Below are positions 58,126-64,000 of a DNA stretch of 64,000 nucleotides, piece after piece (position 1 is the stretch's first letter; the number at the start of each line of letters is the position of its first letter). This stretch comes from Candidatus Baltobacteraceae bacterium (GTDB taxonomy: Bacteria > Vulcanimicrobiota > Vulcanimicrobiia > Vulcanimicrobiales > Vulcanimicrobiaceae). The notes under the pieces are model-generated. The model saw only the letters and a program-made list of their open reading frames with translations, was not told the origin of the DNA and did no database searches. Both the position numbers and the translations under genes were made by a program. The stretch covers positions 372,001 through 436,000 of the forward strand of contig DASXEW010000001.1 in NCBI GenBank assembly GCA_036489885.1, in the 5' to 3' direction.

Positions 58126-59879
58126 ACGGGACGATCGCCGGCCTTTACGACGAGCGTCCGATTGTCGGCGGCCGGCAACATTGCGCCGGGATCGCGCGTG
58201 ACGACGACGTCGAGCACGATCGGGGTGCTGCGATCGTCGATGGCGGTGCGAAACGCCGAAGCGAGATCGTCCGGCCGCTCGATGCGAATTCCGCGGCAGC
58301 CCATAGCTCGCGCAATCGCGGCGTAGTCCATCTCGATGAGATCGCTCGACTGGTAGTTGCCGCTGCCGTACATCGCATGCTGCAGCGCCTTCACGTAACC
58401 GCTGGCCGCGTTGTTGACGACGACGATGATGACGTTCGTTCCGGCGCGTTTCGCCGTTTCGAGATCGCCGATCGTCATGTTGAAACCGCCGTCGCCGGTG
58501 ATGGCCACGACCGGCGAATCCGGCGCCGCAAGCTGCGCGCCGATGGCGCCCGGCAAGCCATAGCCGATCGATGCCAAGCCGCGATCGGCGACGTACGTGC
58601 GTCCGGCCTCCTTAGTGTCGTAGAGCAATCCCGTCCAGTGCGCAGCGAAGCCGCCGTCGGCGACGACGATGCCGTCGGACGGCAGCGCGCGTTGCAGCTC
58701 GCCGATCAAGCGTCCCATGTTGATCGGAATCTCGGCCGAGGTATAGCGCGGCATGGCATCGATCCGCCAGCGATTCATTCGTGCTGCGACATCCGCAGCG
58801 TACTCGCGCCGCTCGTTCAGGCGCGCACTCTTTCCGTCTGAAAGGGAATCCCCAAGATCGCTCAGCCCTTCGCGCGCATCGCCCCACATGGCGACATTCG
58901 CGAACGTCGTGCGTCCGATTTCTTCGGCGACGAGCTCGAGATGAATGAGCGGAACCTCTTTTGGAATGAGCGCATAGCGTTTGGTTGCGATCTCGCCGAG
59001 CTTGCAGCCTACGACGAGGATGCAATCGGCTTCGGCGATCAGCTCGTTTGCGATGCGCGAGTAGCGTCCGAACAAGCCGGCCGAAAGCGGATTCGTGCAC
59101 GCGATCGAACCTTTGCCGCTCATCGTGTGCGCGACCGGGATCGACTGCTCGTCAGCGAGGCGCGCGAGTGCGGCGTACGCGCCCGAAAGATGCACGCCGC
59201 CGCCGGCCAGAATGATCGGACGCTTGGCCTTCGCGAGCAGGGCAGCTGCCGCATCGACGTCATCGTGCGCAGGACGCATGCGTCGCGCCGGGATCGCAAA
59301 CGTTTTGGGATCCATACGGAAGTCGGCTTCGCTGAACTCGTGCTCGCCGTGTGCGACATCTTCGGGGATGTCGACCACGACCGGTCCGGGGCGTCCCGAA
59401 GTCGCGATCGCGAATGCGCGCGCGACGAATTCTGGAACGCGCTGCACGGATTCGACGCGCAGCAATTCTTTGACGGCCGGTCGCAGAATGTCGACTTGAC
59501 GCGTCTCTTGCGTCATGTTCTTCCAAGCGTGCGTACGATTCGCGTCGCCGGCGATCGCGATCATCGGCACGCCGGCGTTATATGATTCGACGAGCGCGGT
59601 AACGAGGTTGGTGACGCCGGGTCCGAGCGTCGCATCGCATCCGCCGGGCCGTCCGCTGACACGCGCGTACGCATCCGCAGCAAATGCACCGGTGCGTTCG
59701 TCGTTGATGAGAAAATGCCGGAGTCCCAGTTCGCGAACCGCTTCATAAAACGGGAGCAATTGGAATCCAGCCATGCCGAACATCGGGCCGATTCCGGCGA
59801 CGCGGAGGACTTCGGCGAGCGCGCGTCCGCCCGTCATCCTGCCCTTTGGAAGCTTCGTTTGCGCTGGCTCTGCGATCAT
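58122..59879 (-). CDS. Thiamine-pyrophosphate enzyme, acetolactate-synthase-like
   Basis: 585 residues from ATG 59879. The N-terminal domain has the activating Glu in LINDERTGAFAADAYARVSG, the middle FAD/ADP-like domain starts at KRPIILAGGGVHLSGAYAAL, and the TPP/Mg motif is VVAITGDGGFNMTIGDLETA with NNAASGY. This fits the ALS/oxalyl-CoA decarboxylase/benzaldehyde-lyase family. The ALS regulatory subunit is absent, so a carboligase or decarboxylase outside amino-acid synthesis is more likely. It is coupled to the GSHG-repeat protein and diverges from the E1-alpha/beta operon. Confidence 0.88.
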   Translation of the reverse strand: MIAEPAQTKLPKGRMTGGRALAEVLRVAGIGPMFGMAGFQLLPFYEAVRELGLRHFLINDERTGAFAADAYARVSGRPGGCDATLGPGVTNLVTALVESYNAGVPMIAIAGDANRTHAWKNMTQETRQVDILRPAVKELLRVESVQRVPEFVARAFAIATSGRPGPVVVDIPEDVAHGEHEFSEADFRMDPKTFAIPARRMRPAHDDVDAAAALLAKAKRPIILAGGGVHLSGAYAALARLADEQSIPVAHTMSGKGSIACTNPLSAGLFGRYSRIANELIAEADCILVVGCKLGEIATKRYALIPKEVPLIHLELVAEEIGRTTFANVAMWGDAREGLSDLGDSLSDGKSARLNERREYAADVAARMNRWRIDAMPRYTSAEIPINMGRLIGELQRALPSDGIVVADGGFAAHWTGLLYDTKEAGRTYVADRGLASIGYGLPGAIGAQLAAPDSPVVAITGDGGFNMTIGDLETAKRAGTNVIIVVVNNAASGYVKALQHAMYGSGNYQSSDLIEMDYAAIARAMGCRGIRIERPDDLASAFRTAIDDRSTPIVLDVVVTRDPGAMLPAADNRTLVVKAGDRPV

Positions 59880-59906
59880 GCGATAACGTTCGCGGAGCCC
59901 CGGGCG

Positions 59907-59954
59907 TGTCATCCCGAGCGTGGCCCGCGTAGCGGGCCGTAGTCGAGGGACAGC
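59907..59954 (+). repeat. Interspersed palindromic repeat, copy R3
   Basis: Same ends as R1 (TGTCATCCCGAGCGT and GTAGTCGAGGGACAGC) around a different stem, GGCCCGC/GCGGGCC with loop GTA. It occupies the divergent gap between the TPP enzyme and E1-alpha genes, so it lies in the promoter space of one or both. Confidence 0.85.
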
Positions 59955-59968
59955 AGAAATGGAGCCCT

Positions 59969-60940
59969 ATGGCAGATCGCGTCGAGCTTGGCGTCTCGTT
60001 CCTACGTACGATGGTGCGGATTCGAGAGTTCGAGCAGCACGCGCGCATCGGCTACGACGCCGGCGAGATTCCGGGCGTCGTGCATCTCTCGATAGGACAG
60101 GAAGCCGTAGCGGTCGGCGTGTGCGCGAATCTCGCGCGCGAAGATTACGTTGCGAGCACGCATCGCGGTCACGGACACTGCGTTGCGAAAGGCGCCGAGA
60201 CGGGCGCGATGATGGCGGAATTGTTCGGCAAATCGACGGGGACGAACAAAGGCAAGGGCGGCTCGATGCACATCGCCGACTTCTCGGTCGGCATGCTCGG
60301 CGCAAACGGTGTCGTCGGCGGCGGCATCGGTATCGCGGTCGGCGCAGCGCAAGCCGCACGTTTGCTCGGGAAGAAAAGTATCAGCGTCTGCTTTTTCGGC
60401 GACGGCGCGGTCAATCGCGGACCGTTTCTGGAAGGCTTGAACTGGAGCGTCGTCTTCAAGCTTCCGGTATTGTTCGTCTGCGAAGATAACGCGTTCTCGG
60501 CGTTCACGCGCGCCAGCTCGACAACCGCCGGAAAAGGCGCGAGTGCGCGTGCAGAGGCGATCGGTCTCGAAACACGATCTGTCGACGGCAACGACGTCTT
60601 CGCCGTCTACGACGCCGCGCACGAGCTGATCGCGCACATTCGCGAGGGTCGGGGCCCCGCGTTTCTGTATGCACCGACGTATCGGCTCGACGGTCATACC
60701 GTCTTCGATAAGGCGCCGTACCGTTCGAGCGAAGAGCTGGAACGCAAACGAGAAGACGATCCCGTCAGCGATCTCGAGTCTCGTTTGCGTGAATGGGGCG
60801 TCGCGCAAGCGCAGGTCGACAAGATTCACGTCGAGGCGCGCGAGGAGATGGTGCGTGCCATGTTATCGGCGCGGCGTGCGCCGCTTCCGACCGAAGCCGA
60901 TGCGTTTCTCGACGTGCAAAACATCGGGGCGCCGGTATGA
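59969..60940 (+). CDS. TPP-dependent dehydrogenase E1 component alpha subunit (acetoin/pyruvate type)
   Basis: 323 residues. MVRIREFEQHARIGYDAGEI, PGVVHLSIGQEAVAVGVCAN, DYVASTHRGHGHCVAKGAET, KGKGGSMHIADFSVGMLGAN and VCFFGDGAVNRGPFLEGLNW (TPP/Mg motif) give the acetoin-dehydrogenase/pyruvate E1-alpha pattern. The alpha2beta2 enzyme decarboxylates a 2-oxoacid or cleaves acetoin. The beta subunit follows with an ATGA overlap. No E2 or E3 gene follows. Repeat R3 lies 14 bases upstream of the ATG. Confidence 0.92.
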   Translation: MADRVELGVSFLRTMVRIREFEQHARIGYDAGEIPGVVHLSIGQEAVAVGVCANLAREDYVASTHRGHGHCVAKGAETGAMMAELFGKSTGTNKGKGGSMHIADFSVGMLGANGVVGGGIGIAVGAAQAARLLGKKSISVCFFGDGAVNRGPFLEGLNWSVVFKLPVLFVCEDNAFSAFTRASSTTAGKGASARAEAIGLETRSVDGNDVFAVYDAAHELIAHIREGRGPAFLYAPTYRLDGHTVFDKAPYRSSEELERKREDDPVSDLESRLREWGVAQAQVDKIHVEAREEMVRAMLSARRAPLPTEADAFLDVQNIGAPV

Positions 60941-61923
60941 GCGTTCAGAGTACGCCGAAGACGACGACGATGACGATCGCCGAGGCGGCGCGCGATGCTC
61001 TTGCCGAGGAAATGCGCCGCGATCCCTCGGTGTGGGCGCTCGGCGAAGACCTTGCAGCGGGCGGGATTTTCGGAACGTACAAAGGACTGCTCGATGAATT
61101 CGGAGCGCAGCGTATCGTCAGCACGCCGATCTCCGAGAGCATGATCATGAACGTCGGGTTTGGCGCCGCGCTTGCCGGGACGCGTCCTGTGATCGAGATG
61201 CGCATTCTTGATTTCGCGCTCTGCGCGTGGGACGAGCTGATCAATCAGATCGCAAAGGCGCGCTTTATGTTCGGCGGTCAAACGAACGTGCCGGTCGTCG
61301 TGCGCCTACCGCAGGGGATCGGCCGCGGCTTTCAAGCGGCGCAGCATTCGCAGTCGCTCGAAGCCTGGCTCGTGCACACGCCGGGACTAGTCGTTCTTGC
61401 GCCGGCGACCGCGGCCGACGAAAAGGGGCTTTTAAAAGCGGCGATCCGCAGCGACGATCCGGTCGTGATGCTCGATCCCAAATCGCTCTTCGCGACGACG
61501 GGTGAAGTGCCGGCGGGCGACTACACGATACCGATCGGCGAAGCGCGCATCGCACGCGAAGGTAGCGATCTCACGCTCGTGACGTGGTCGTCCTTGCTGC
61601 CGGCGGTGCTCGCTGCAGCCGAAAAGGCCGGCGAAGCCGGGATATCGGTCGAGGTGATCGATCTTCGCAGCTTGTGGCCGTGGGATCGGACGCGCGTCCT
61701 TGCATCGGCTGCGCGCACCAAGCGCGCCTTGATCGCACACGAAGCGGTGCGCATCGGCGGTTTCGGTGCGGAGATTGCAGCAACAATTACGGAAGAGCTT
61801 GGAGTACCCGTCGCGCGCATCGGCGCCCCGCGCATTCCGGTCGGCTATGCGCCGGTTCTCGAAAACACGTACCGCGTCAACGCGGAGAAAATCTTCGCGG
61901 CGATCCAAAAGGCCATGCGATGA
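60937..61923 (+). CDS. TPP-dependent dehydrogenase E1 component beta subunit
   Basis: 328 residues from ATG 60937. VWALGEDLAAGGIFGTYKGL, RIVSTPISESMIMNVGFGAA (catalytic-site Glu region), VVRLPQGIGRGFQAAQHSQS and LEAWLVHTPGLVVLAPATA match E1-beta. The transketolase C-terminal domain continues with LTLVTWSSLLPAVLAAAEKA and VEVIDLRSLWPWD. It pairs with the E1-alpha subunit just upstream. An ATGA overlap with the next gene extends the operon to the YdeI-like protein. Confidence 0.93.
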   Translation: MSVQSTPKTTTMTIAEAARDALAEEMRRDPSVWALGEDLAAGGIFGTYKGLLDEFGAQRIVSTPISESMIMNVGFGAALAGTRPVIEMRILDFALCAWDELINQIAKARFMFGGQTNVPVVVRLPQGIGRGFQAAQHSQSLEAWLVHTPGLVVLAPATAADEKGLLKAAIRSDDPVVMLDPKSLFATTGEVPAGDYTIPIGEARIAREGSDLTLVTWSSLLPAVLAAAEKAGEAGISVEVIDLRSLWPWDRTRVLASAARTKRALIAHEAVRIGGFGAEIAATITEELGVPVARIGAPRIPVGYAPVLENTYRVNAEKIFAAIQKAMR

Positions 61924-62501
61924 ATACGAATATTACTGCGGACGCATTTTTTTCGAGAGCCAAAACGTGGCAGAAAGAGCTGAAGAAACTCCGCACAATT
62001 ATTCGCAGCTGCGGTTTGACGGAAGAAGTGAAGTGGGGAAAGCCCACCTACACGTTCGACAAAAGCAACGTCGTCATATTGATCCCTCTCAAGGAGCACC
62101 TTGCGTTGATGTTTTGCAAGGGTGCTCTGATAAGAGATTCCCGTCACGTGCTCGAAAAAGTTGGGCAGTCGCAGGCTTCGCGCTGGGTGAAGTTCGATAG
62201 CGTTCCGGCAATCACGAAATTGGAATCCGTCGTGAAGACATATATTCGCGAAGCGATCAAGAACGAAGAAACCGGCAAGGAAGTCAAGTACAAAGAGACC
62301 TCGGAGTATCCGGTTCCGGACGAGCTCAAAGCGAAGTTCGCCAAGACGCCGTCGTTCAAGAAAGCTTTCGAGGCGCTGACGCCGGGACGGCAACGCGGCT
62401 ACTTGCTGTATTTTGCCGGCGCAAAACAGTCGAAGACTCGCGAGGCGCGGATTGAAAAATCCACTCCGGCCATCCTCAAGGGTAAGGGAATCTACGATTA
62501 A
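61920..62501 (+). CDS. YdeI/DUF1801-type protein with OmdA-like C-terminus
   Basis: 193 residues. The N-terminal half (ELKKLRTIIRSCGLTEEVKW, GKPTYTFDKSNVVILIPLKE, HLALMFCKGALI) is the DUF1801 fold. The C-terminal half (PVPDELKAKFAKTPSFKKAF, EALTPGRQRGYLLYFAGAKQ, SKTREARIEKS) is the OmdA/bacteriocin-protection-like helical region. YdeI proteins have been linked to peptide or membrane stress, but the biochemical role is unknown. It overlaps E1-beta (ATGA) although its function seems unrelated. The C-terminus is strongly basic. Confidence 0.87.
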   Translation: MNTNITADAFFSRAKTWQKELKKLRTIIRSCGLTEEVKWGKPTYTFDKSNVVILIPLKEHLALMFCKGALIRDSRHVLEKVGQSQASRWVKFDSVPAITKLESVVKTYIREAIKNEETGKEVKYKETSEYPVPDELKAKFAKTPSFKKAFEALTPGRQRGYLLYFAGAKQSKTREARIEKSTPAILKGKGIYD

Positions 62502-62504
62502 CTG

Positions 62505-62557
62505 GCGCACGTACCAGGATTGTCTCGCGCACGTACCAGGATTGTCTCGCGCACGTA
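62505..62557 (+). repeat. 22-bp tandem repeat, 2.4 copies
   Basis: Copies at 62505-62526 and 62527-62548 are identical (GCGCACGTACCAGGATTGTC plus TC), and GCGCACGTA (62549-62557) starts a third. It begins 4 bases after the YdeI-like stop codon. The 316-base gap 62502-62817 holds this array and repeat copies R4 and R5 and no gene that I can see. Confidence 0.9.
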
Positions 62558-62619
62558 CGATTGCCGCAGGCCGATGAGGACGCTCAAAGGGCCGCCGCTG
62601 GCGACGAATTGCGCCATCA

Positions 62620-62667
62620 TGTCATCCCGAGCGTAGGGGCGCGCAGCGCCCTGAAGTCGAGGGACAG
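62620..62667 (+). repeat. Interspersed palindromic repeat, copy R4
   Basis: Ends TGTCATCCCGAGCGTAG and AGTCGAGGGACAG as in R1-R3, with its own stem GGGCGC/GCGCCC and loop GCA. Paired in inverted orientation with R5 about 100 bases on. Confidence 0.85.
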
Positions 62668-62766
62668 AGAAGCGGCTTCAGGCTACGTAACGATGACACA
62701 AGGTCGAGGGCACTGTCGTGCTCGCTACCTATAAGGATCGCTGCGCAGCCCGGTTCAGTGCGTCGC

Positions 62767-62812
62767 GTCCTTCGACTTCGCAACGCTGCGCGTTGCTACG
62801 CTCAGGATGACA
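62767..62812 (-). repeat. Interspersed palindromic repeat, copy R5 (inverted, diverged)
   Basis: On the minus strand it reads TGTCATCCTGAGCGTAG, then stem GCAACGC/GCGTTGC with loop GCA, then GAAGTCGAAGGAC. It differs from the others at a few end positions and lies 6 bases after the pheA stop. Confidence 0.8.
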
Positions 62813-62817
62813 TCGGG

Positions 62818-63627
62818 CTAATACGCCCCGAGTATCCGGCTCTCGCCGTCGATTTCGGCGAGGGCGCGCATGAGGGCATCGGGTTCGGCGCGGTCGATCT
62901 CGCAATAGAAGCGATACTTGAACGGACCCGCGTCCGGCGCCGGGCGCGAGACGAGGGAGCGTAGGTTCAGTTCTTGATCCGCAAAGGCTGAAAGCGCATC
63001 GCGCAGCGAGCCCGGACGATCCGCGAGCGCGAGCGCCACGCAGGCTCGATTACCGCCTTCACCCGGTTCGCCGCCCGAGCGCCGCACCAAGAAGAAGCGC
63101 GTAAAATTTTCCGGATTATCCTGTACGGCTTCGGCCAGAATCGCCGCGCCATAGCGGTTTGCTGCGGTCCGCGAGCCGATTGCGGCAACGCTCGGATCGT
63201 TTTGCGCCACGATCTCGCGCACGGCGCCCGCGGTATCGTCGACCACGGTGCGCGTCCAATCCGGATGTGCCGCGAAGAGCCGTCCGCACTGCTCGAGCGC
63301 AACAGGATGCGAGCGTACCTCGCGTATCCGTTCAATCGTCGCGCCCTTGATGCCAAGCAACGACTGCACCACGCGATGCACCGTCTCGTCGACGATCGTG
63401 AGCTGCTGGTGCGCCCAGAGAAGATCGTAGTTCGCCGAAATCTGGCCGGAGATCGAGTTTTCGATCGGAAGCAGCGCCGCGTCCATTTCTCCACCGTCGA
63501 CCGCTGCGATCAGCATCGCAAAAGTCCGGTAACCGCGCGGCTGCGCGTCCGGAACGAGATTGTTTGCGGCCTCCTCGCTGAATGCGCCGGGCTCACCTTG
63601 AAAGCCGACCGTGCGTATCGAGGTCAT
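62818..63627 (-). CDS. pheA: Prephenate dehydratase
   Basis: 269 residues from ATG 63627. It converts prephenate to phenylpyruvate in phenylalanine synthesis. VGFQGEPGAFSEEAA begins the PDT domain, ALLPIENSISGQISANYDLL is a classic segment, and NFTRFFLVRR stands for the TRF motif. A C-terminal ACT domain (ALADRPGSLRDALSAFADQE, LNLRSLVSRP) binds Phe for feedback control. The ESRP motif is VSRP here. No chorismate mutase is fused. The start overlaps the stop of the small membrane protein (ATGA). Confidence 0.93.
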   Translation of the reverse strand: MTSIRTVGFQGEPGAFSEEAANNLVPDAQPRGYRTFAMLIAAVDGGEMDAALLPIENSISGQISANYDLLWAHQQLTIVDETVHRVVQSLLGIKGATIERIREVRSHPVALEQCGRLFAAHPDWTRTVVDDTAGAVREIVAQNDPSVAAIGSRTAANRYGAAILAEAVQDNPENFTRFFLVRRSGGEPGEGGNRACVALALADRPGSLRDALSAFADQELNLRSLVSRPAPDAGPFKYRFYCEIDRAEPDALMRALAEIDGESRILGAY

Positions 63628-63809
63628 TTTGTCGAACGTGGACCTTGCGATGGGATCGGCGTAGCGGCGGTGGTTCCGAATGCCGAACCTGTTACGCGGA
63701 AGCCGGCGTTCAGCAAATAGAACATTACGCCGAGGAACAGAATCGCTACGACGGCGAGGATCGGGAGATAGATGCGCGGGGGCAAACCACGCGACGGCGG
63801 TGGGTTCAC
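63624..63809 (-). CDS. Small single-helix membrane protein upstream of pheA
   Basis: From GTG 63809 about 61 residues; a longer version from ATG 63881 has 85. One membrane helix (IYLPILAVVAILFLGVMFYL) is flanked by a Pro-rich N-terminal part and a Thr/Pro-rich outer tail. The TGA overlaps the pheA ATG, so they are co-translated. GTG 63809 is chosen because the longer form would run over the start of the divergent SprT-like gene. Function unknown. Confidence 0.6.
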   Translation of the reverse strand: MNPPPSRGLPPRIYLPILAVVAILFLGVMFYLLNAGFRVTGSAFGTTAATPIPSQGPRSTK

Positions 63810-63849
63810 TGCGAAGGACTCGCGCCCGGGCGACGGCAATCCCTTCTCT

Positions 63850-64000
63850 GTGCTTCCGGACGTGGCGGAACTGCAGCTCATGTTTGCTCAGTTCAATTGC
63901 ACGTATTTCGATGGCGAGATTCCGACACACGAGATCTCGTACAATAATCGCTTCTCCAACGTCGCCGGCCGCATTACGTACAAGCCGCCGAAGATCGAGC
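63850..64000 (+). CDS. SprT-like domain protein, N-terminal part (runs off window)
   Basis: The frame from GTG 63850 (others GTG 63862, ATG 63880) stays open to the window end. It reads LQLMFAQFNCTYFDGEIPTH followed by EISYNNRFSNVAGRITY. This is the beginning of a SprT-like metallopeptidase domain, where F..N..YF.G.LP...I.W..R....AG precedes the HExxH zinc motif, which would lie beyond the edge. SprT-like proteins are related to DNA-protein crosslink proteases, but bacterial roles vary. Confidence 0.6.
   Translation, partial: MLPDVAELQLMFAQFNCTYFDGEIPTHEISYNNRFSNVAGRITYKPPKIE

Noticed and set aside
62767-62812. R5 as a terminator for pheA
   Set aside because: It forms a hairpin just after the pheA stop, but no T-tract follows and its ends match the interspersed repeat family, so it is listed as a repeat. 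It may still slow transcription.
1-64000. CRISPR arrays, tRNA/rRNA genes, phage or transposase genes
   Set aside because: I saw no regularly spaced direct repeats beyond the 22-bp tandem at 62505, no convincing tRNA T-loop outside coding sequence, and no DDE or serine/tyrosine recombinase motifs. A covariance-model scan would settle the tRNA point.

Overview
The window is GC-rich (about 60% by eye) and densely coded on both strands. It carries didermic (Gram-negative type) markers: a TolC-like outer-membrane channel, an RND-type adaptor, TRAP transporters, and two proteins that look like outer-membrane beta-barrels ending in Phe. Many starts are GTG or TTG, and ATGA/GTGA/TTGA stop-start overlaps are common. 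No rRNA, tRNA, CRISPR array, phage or transposase gene was recognised. The gene style fits a free-living aerobic soil-type bacterium of a poorly cultured phylum such as Candidatus Eremiobacterota (WPS-2). That assignment is inference only.

Layout. 1-6.8 kb: a methyltransferase fragment diverging from an RCK-type potassium channel, then a peroxiredoxin/MBL pair, then a minus-strand operon of a PHP phosphoesterase with a histone-H1-like tail, a peptide-binding lipoprotein and pyrE. 6.9-8.6 kb: an ECF sigma factor translationally coupled to a zinc-finger anti-sigma domain fused to an O6-alkylguanine-DNA alkyltransferase, the most striking unit here. 8.7-13.5 kb: hypothetical proteins, a GH125 alpha-mannosidase, an apparently frameshifted membrane protein and a Cu/Zn-SOD-like protein without metal ligands. 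13.6-21.4 kb: one long run encoding a branched-chain-type ABC importer (with a LivM-LivG fusion) followed by a TRAP importer (with a DctQ-DctM fusion). 22.2-27 kb: sufC-sufD-sufS-sufU diverging from a SufR-like repressor and a NifU-like scaffold around a palindromic control region. 27-27.6 kb: a uracil-DNA-glycosylase-like gene between perfect 46-bp inverted repeats.

27.6-36.4 kb: YceI, an MBL hydrolase, a flavin reductase, an O-methyltransferase, superoxide dismutase, a Lon-N-domain protein, a TlpA thioredoxin, and a TldD/TldE operon followed by a 34-residue membrane peptide and a PuuD-N-like membrane protein. 37-40 kb: two paralogous stalk-plus-barrel surface proteins. 40-46 kb: RND adaptor, TolC, a two-domain siroheme-decarboxylase-like protein and a second peptide-binding lipoprotein. 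46-50.4 kb: a GT87-like membrane protein, NDH-2 and a lone E1-alpha subunit.

50.4-57.3 kb: TetR, a D-glycerate-type dehydrogenase, an SDR, then a promoter/palindrome driving a diiron ferritin-like protein, PaaN-type aldehyde dehydrogenase and PaaI-type thioesterase, which suggests aromatic or CoA-ester catabolism. 57.3-62.5 kb: a TPP-dependent synthase coupled to an internally duplicated unknown protein, diverging from E1-alpha/E1-beta dehydrogenase genes. 62.5-64 kb: a repeat-rich spacer, prephenate dehydratase, a small membrane protein and the start of a SprT-like protein. Five copies of a structured interspersed repeat (26991, 27595, 59907, 62620, 62767) sit in intergenic gaps.
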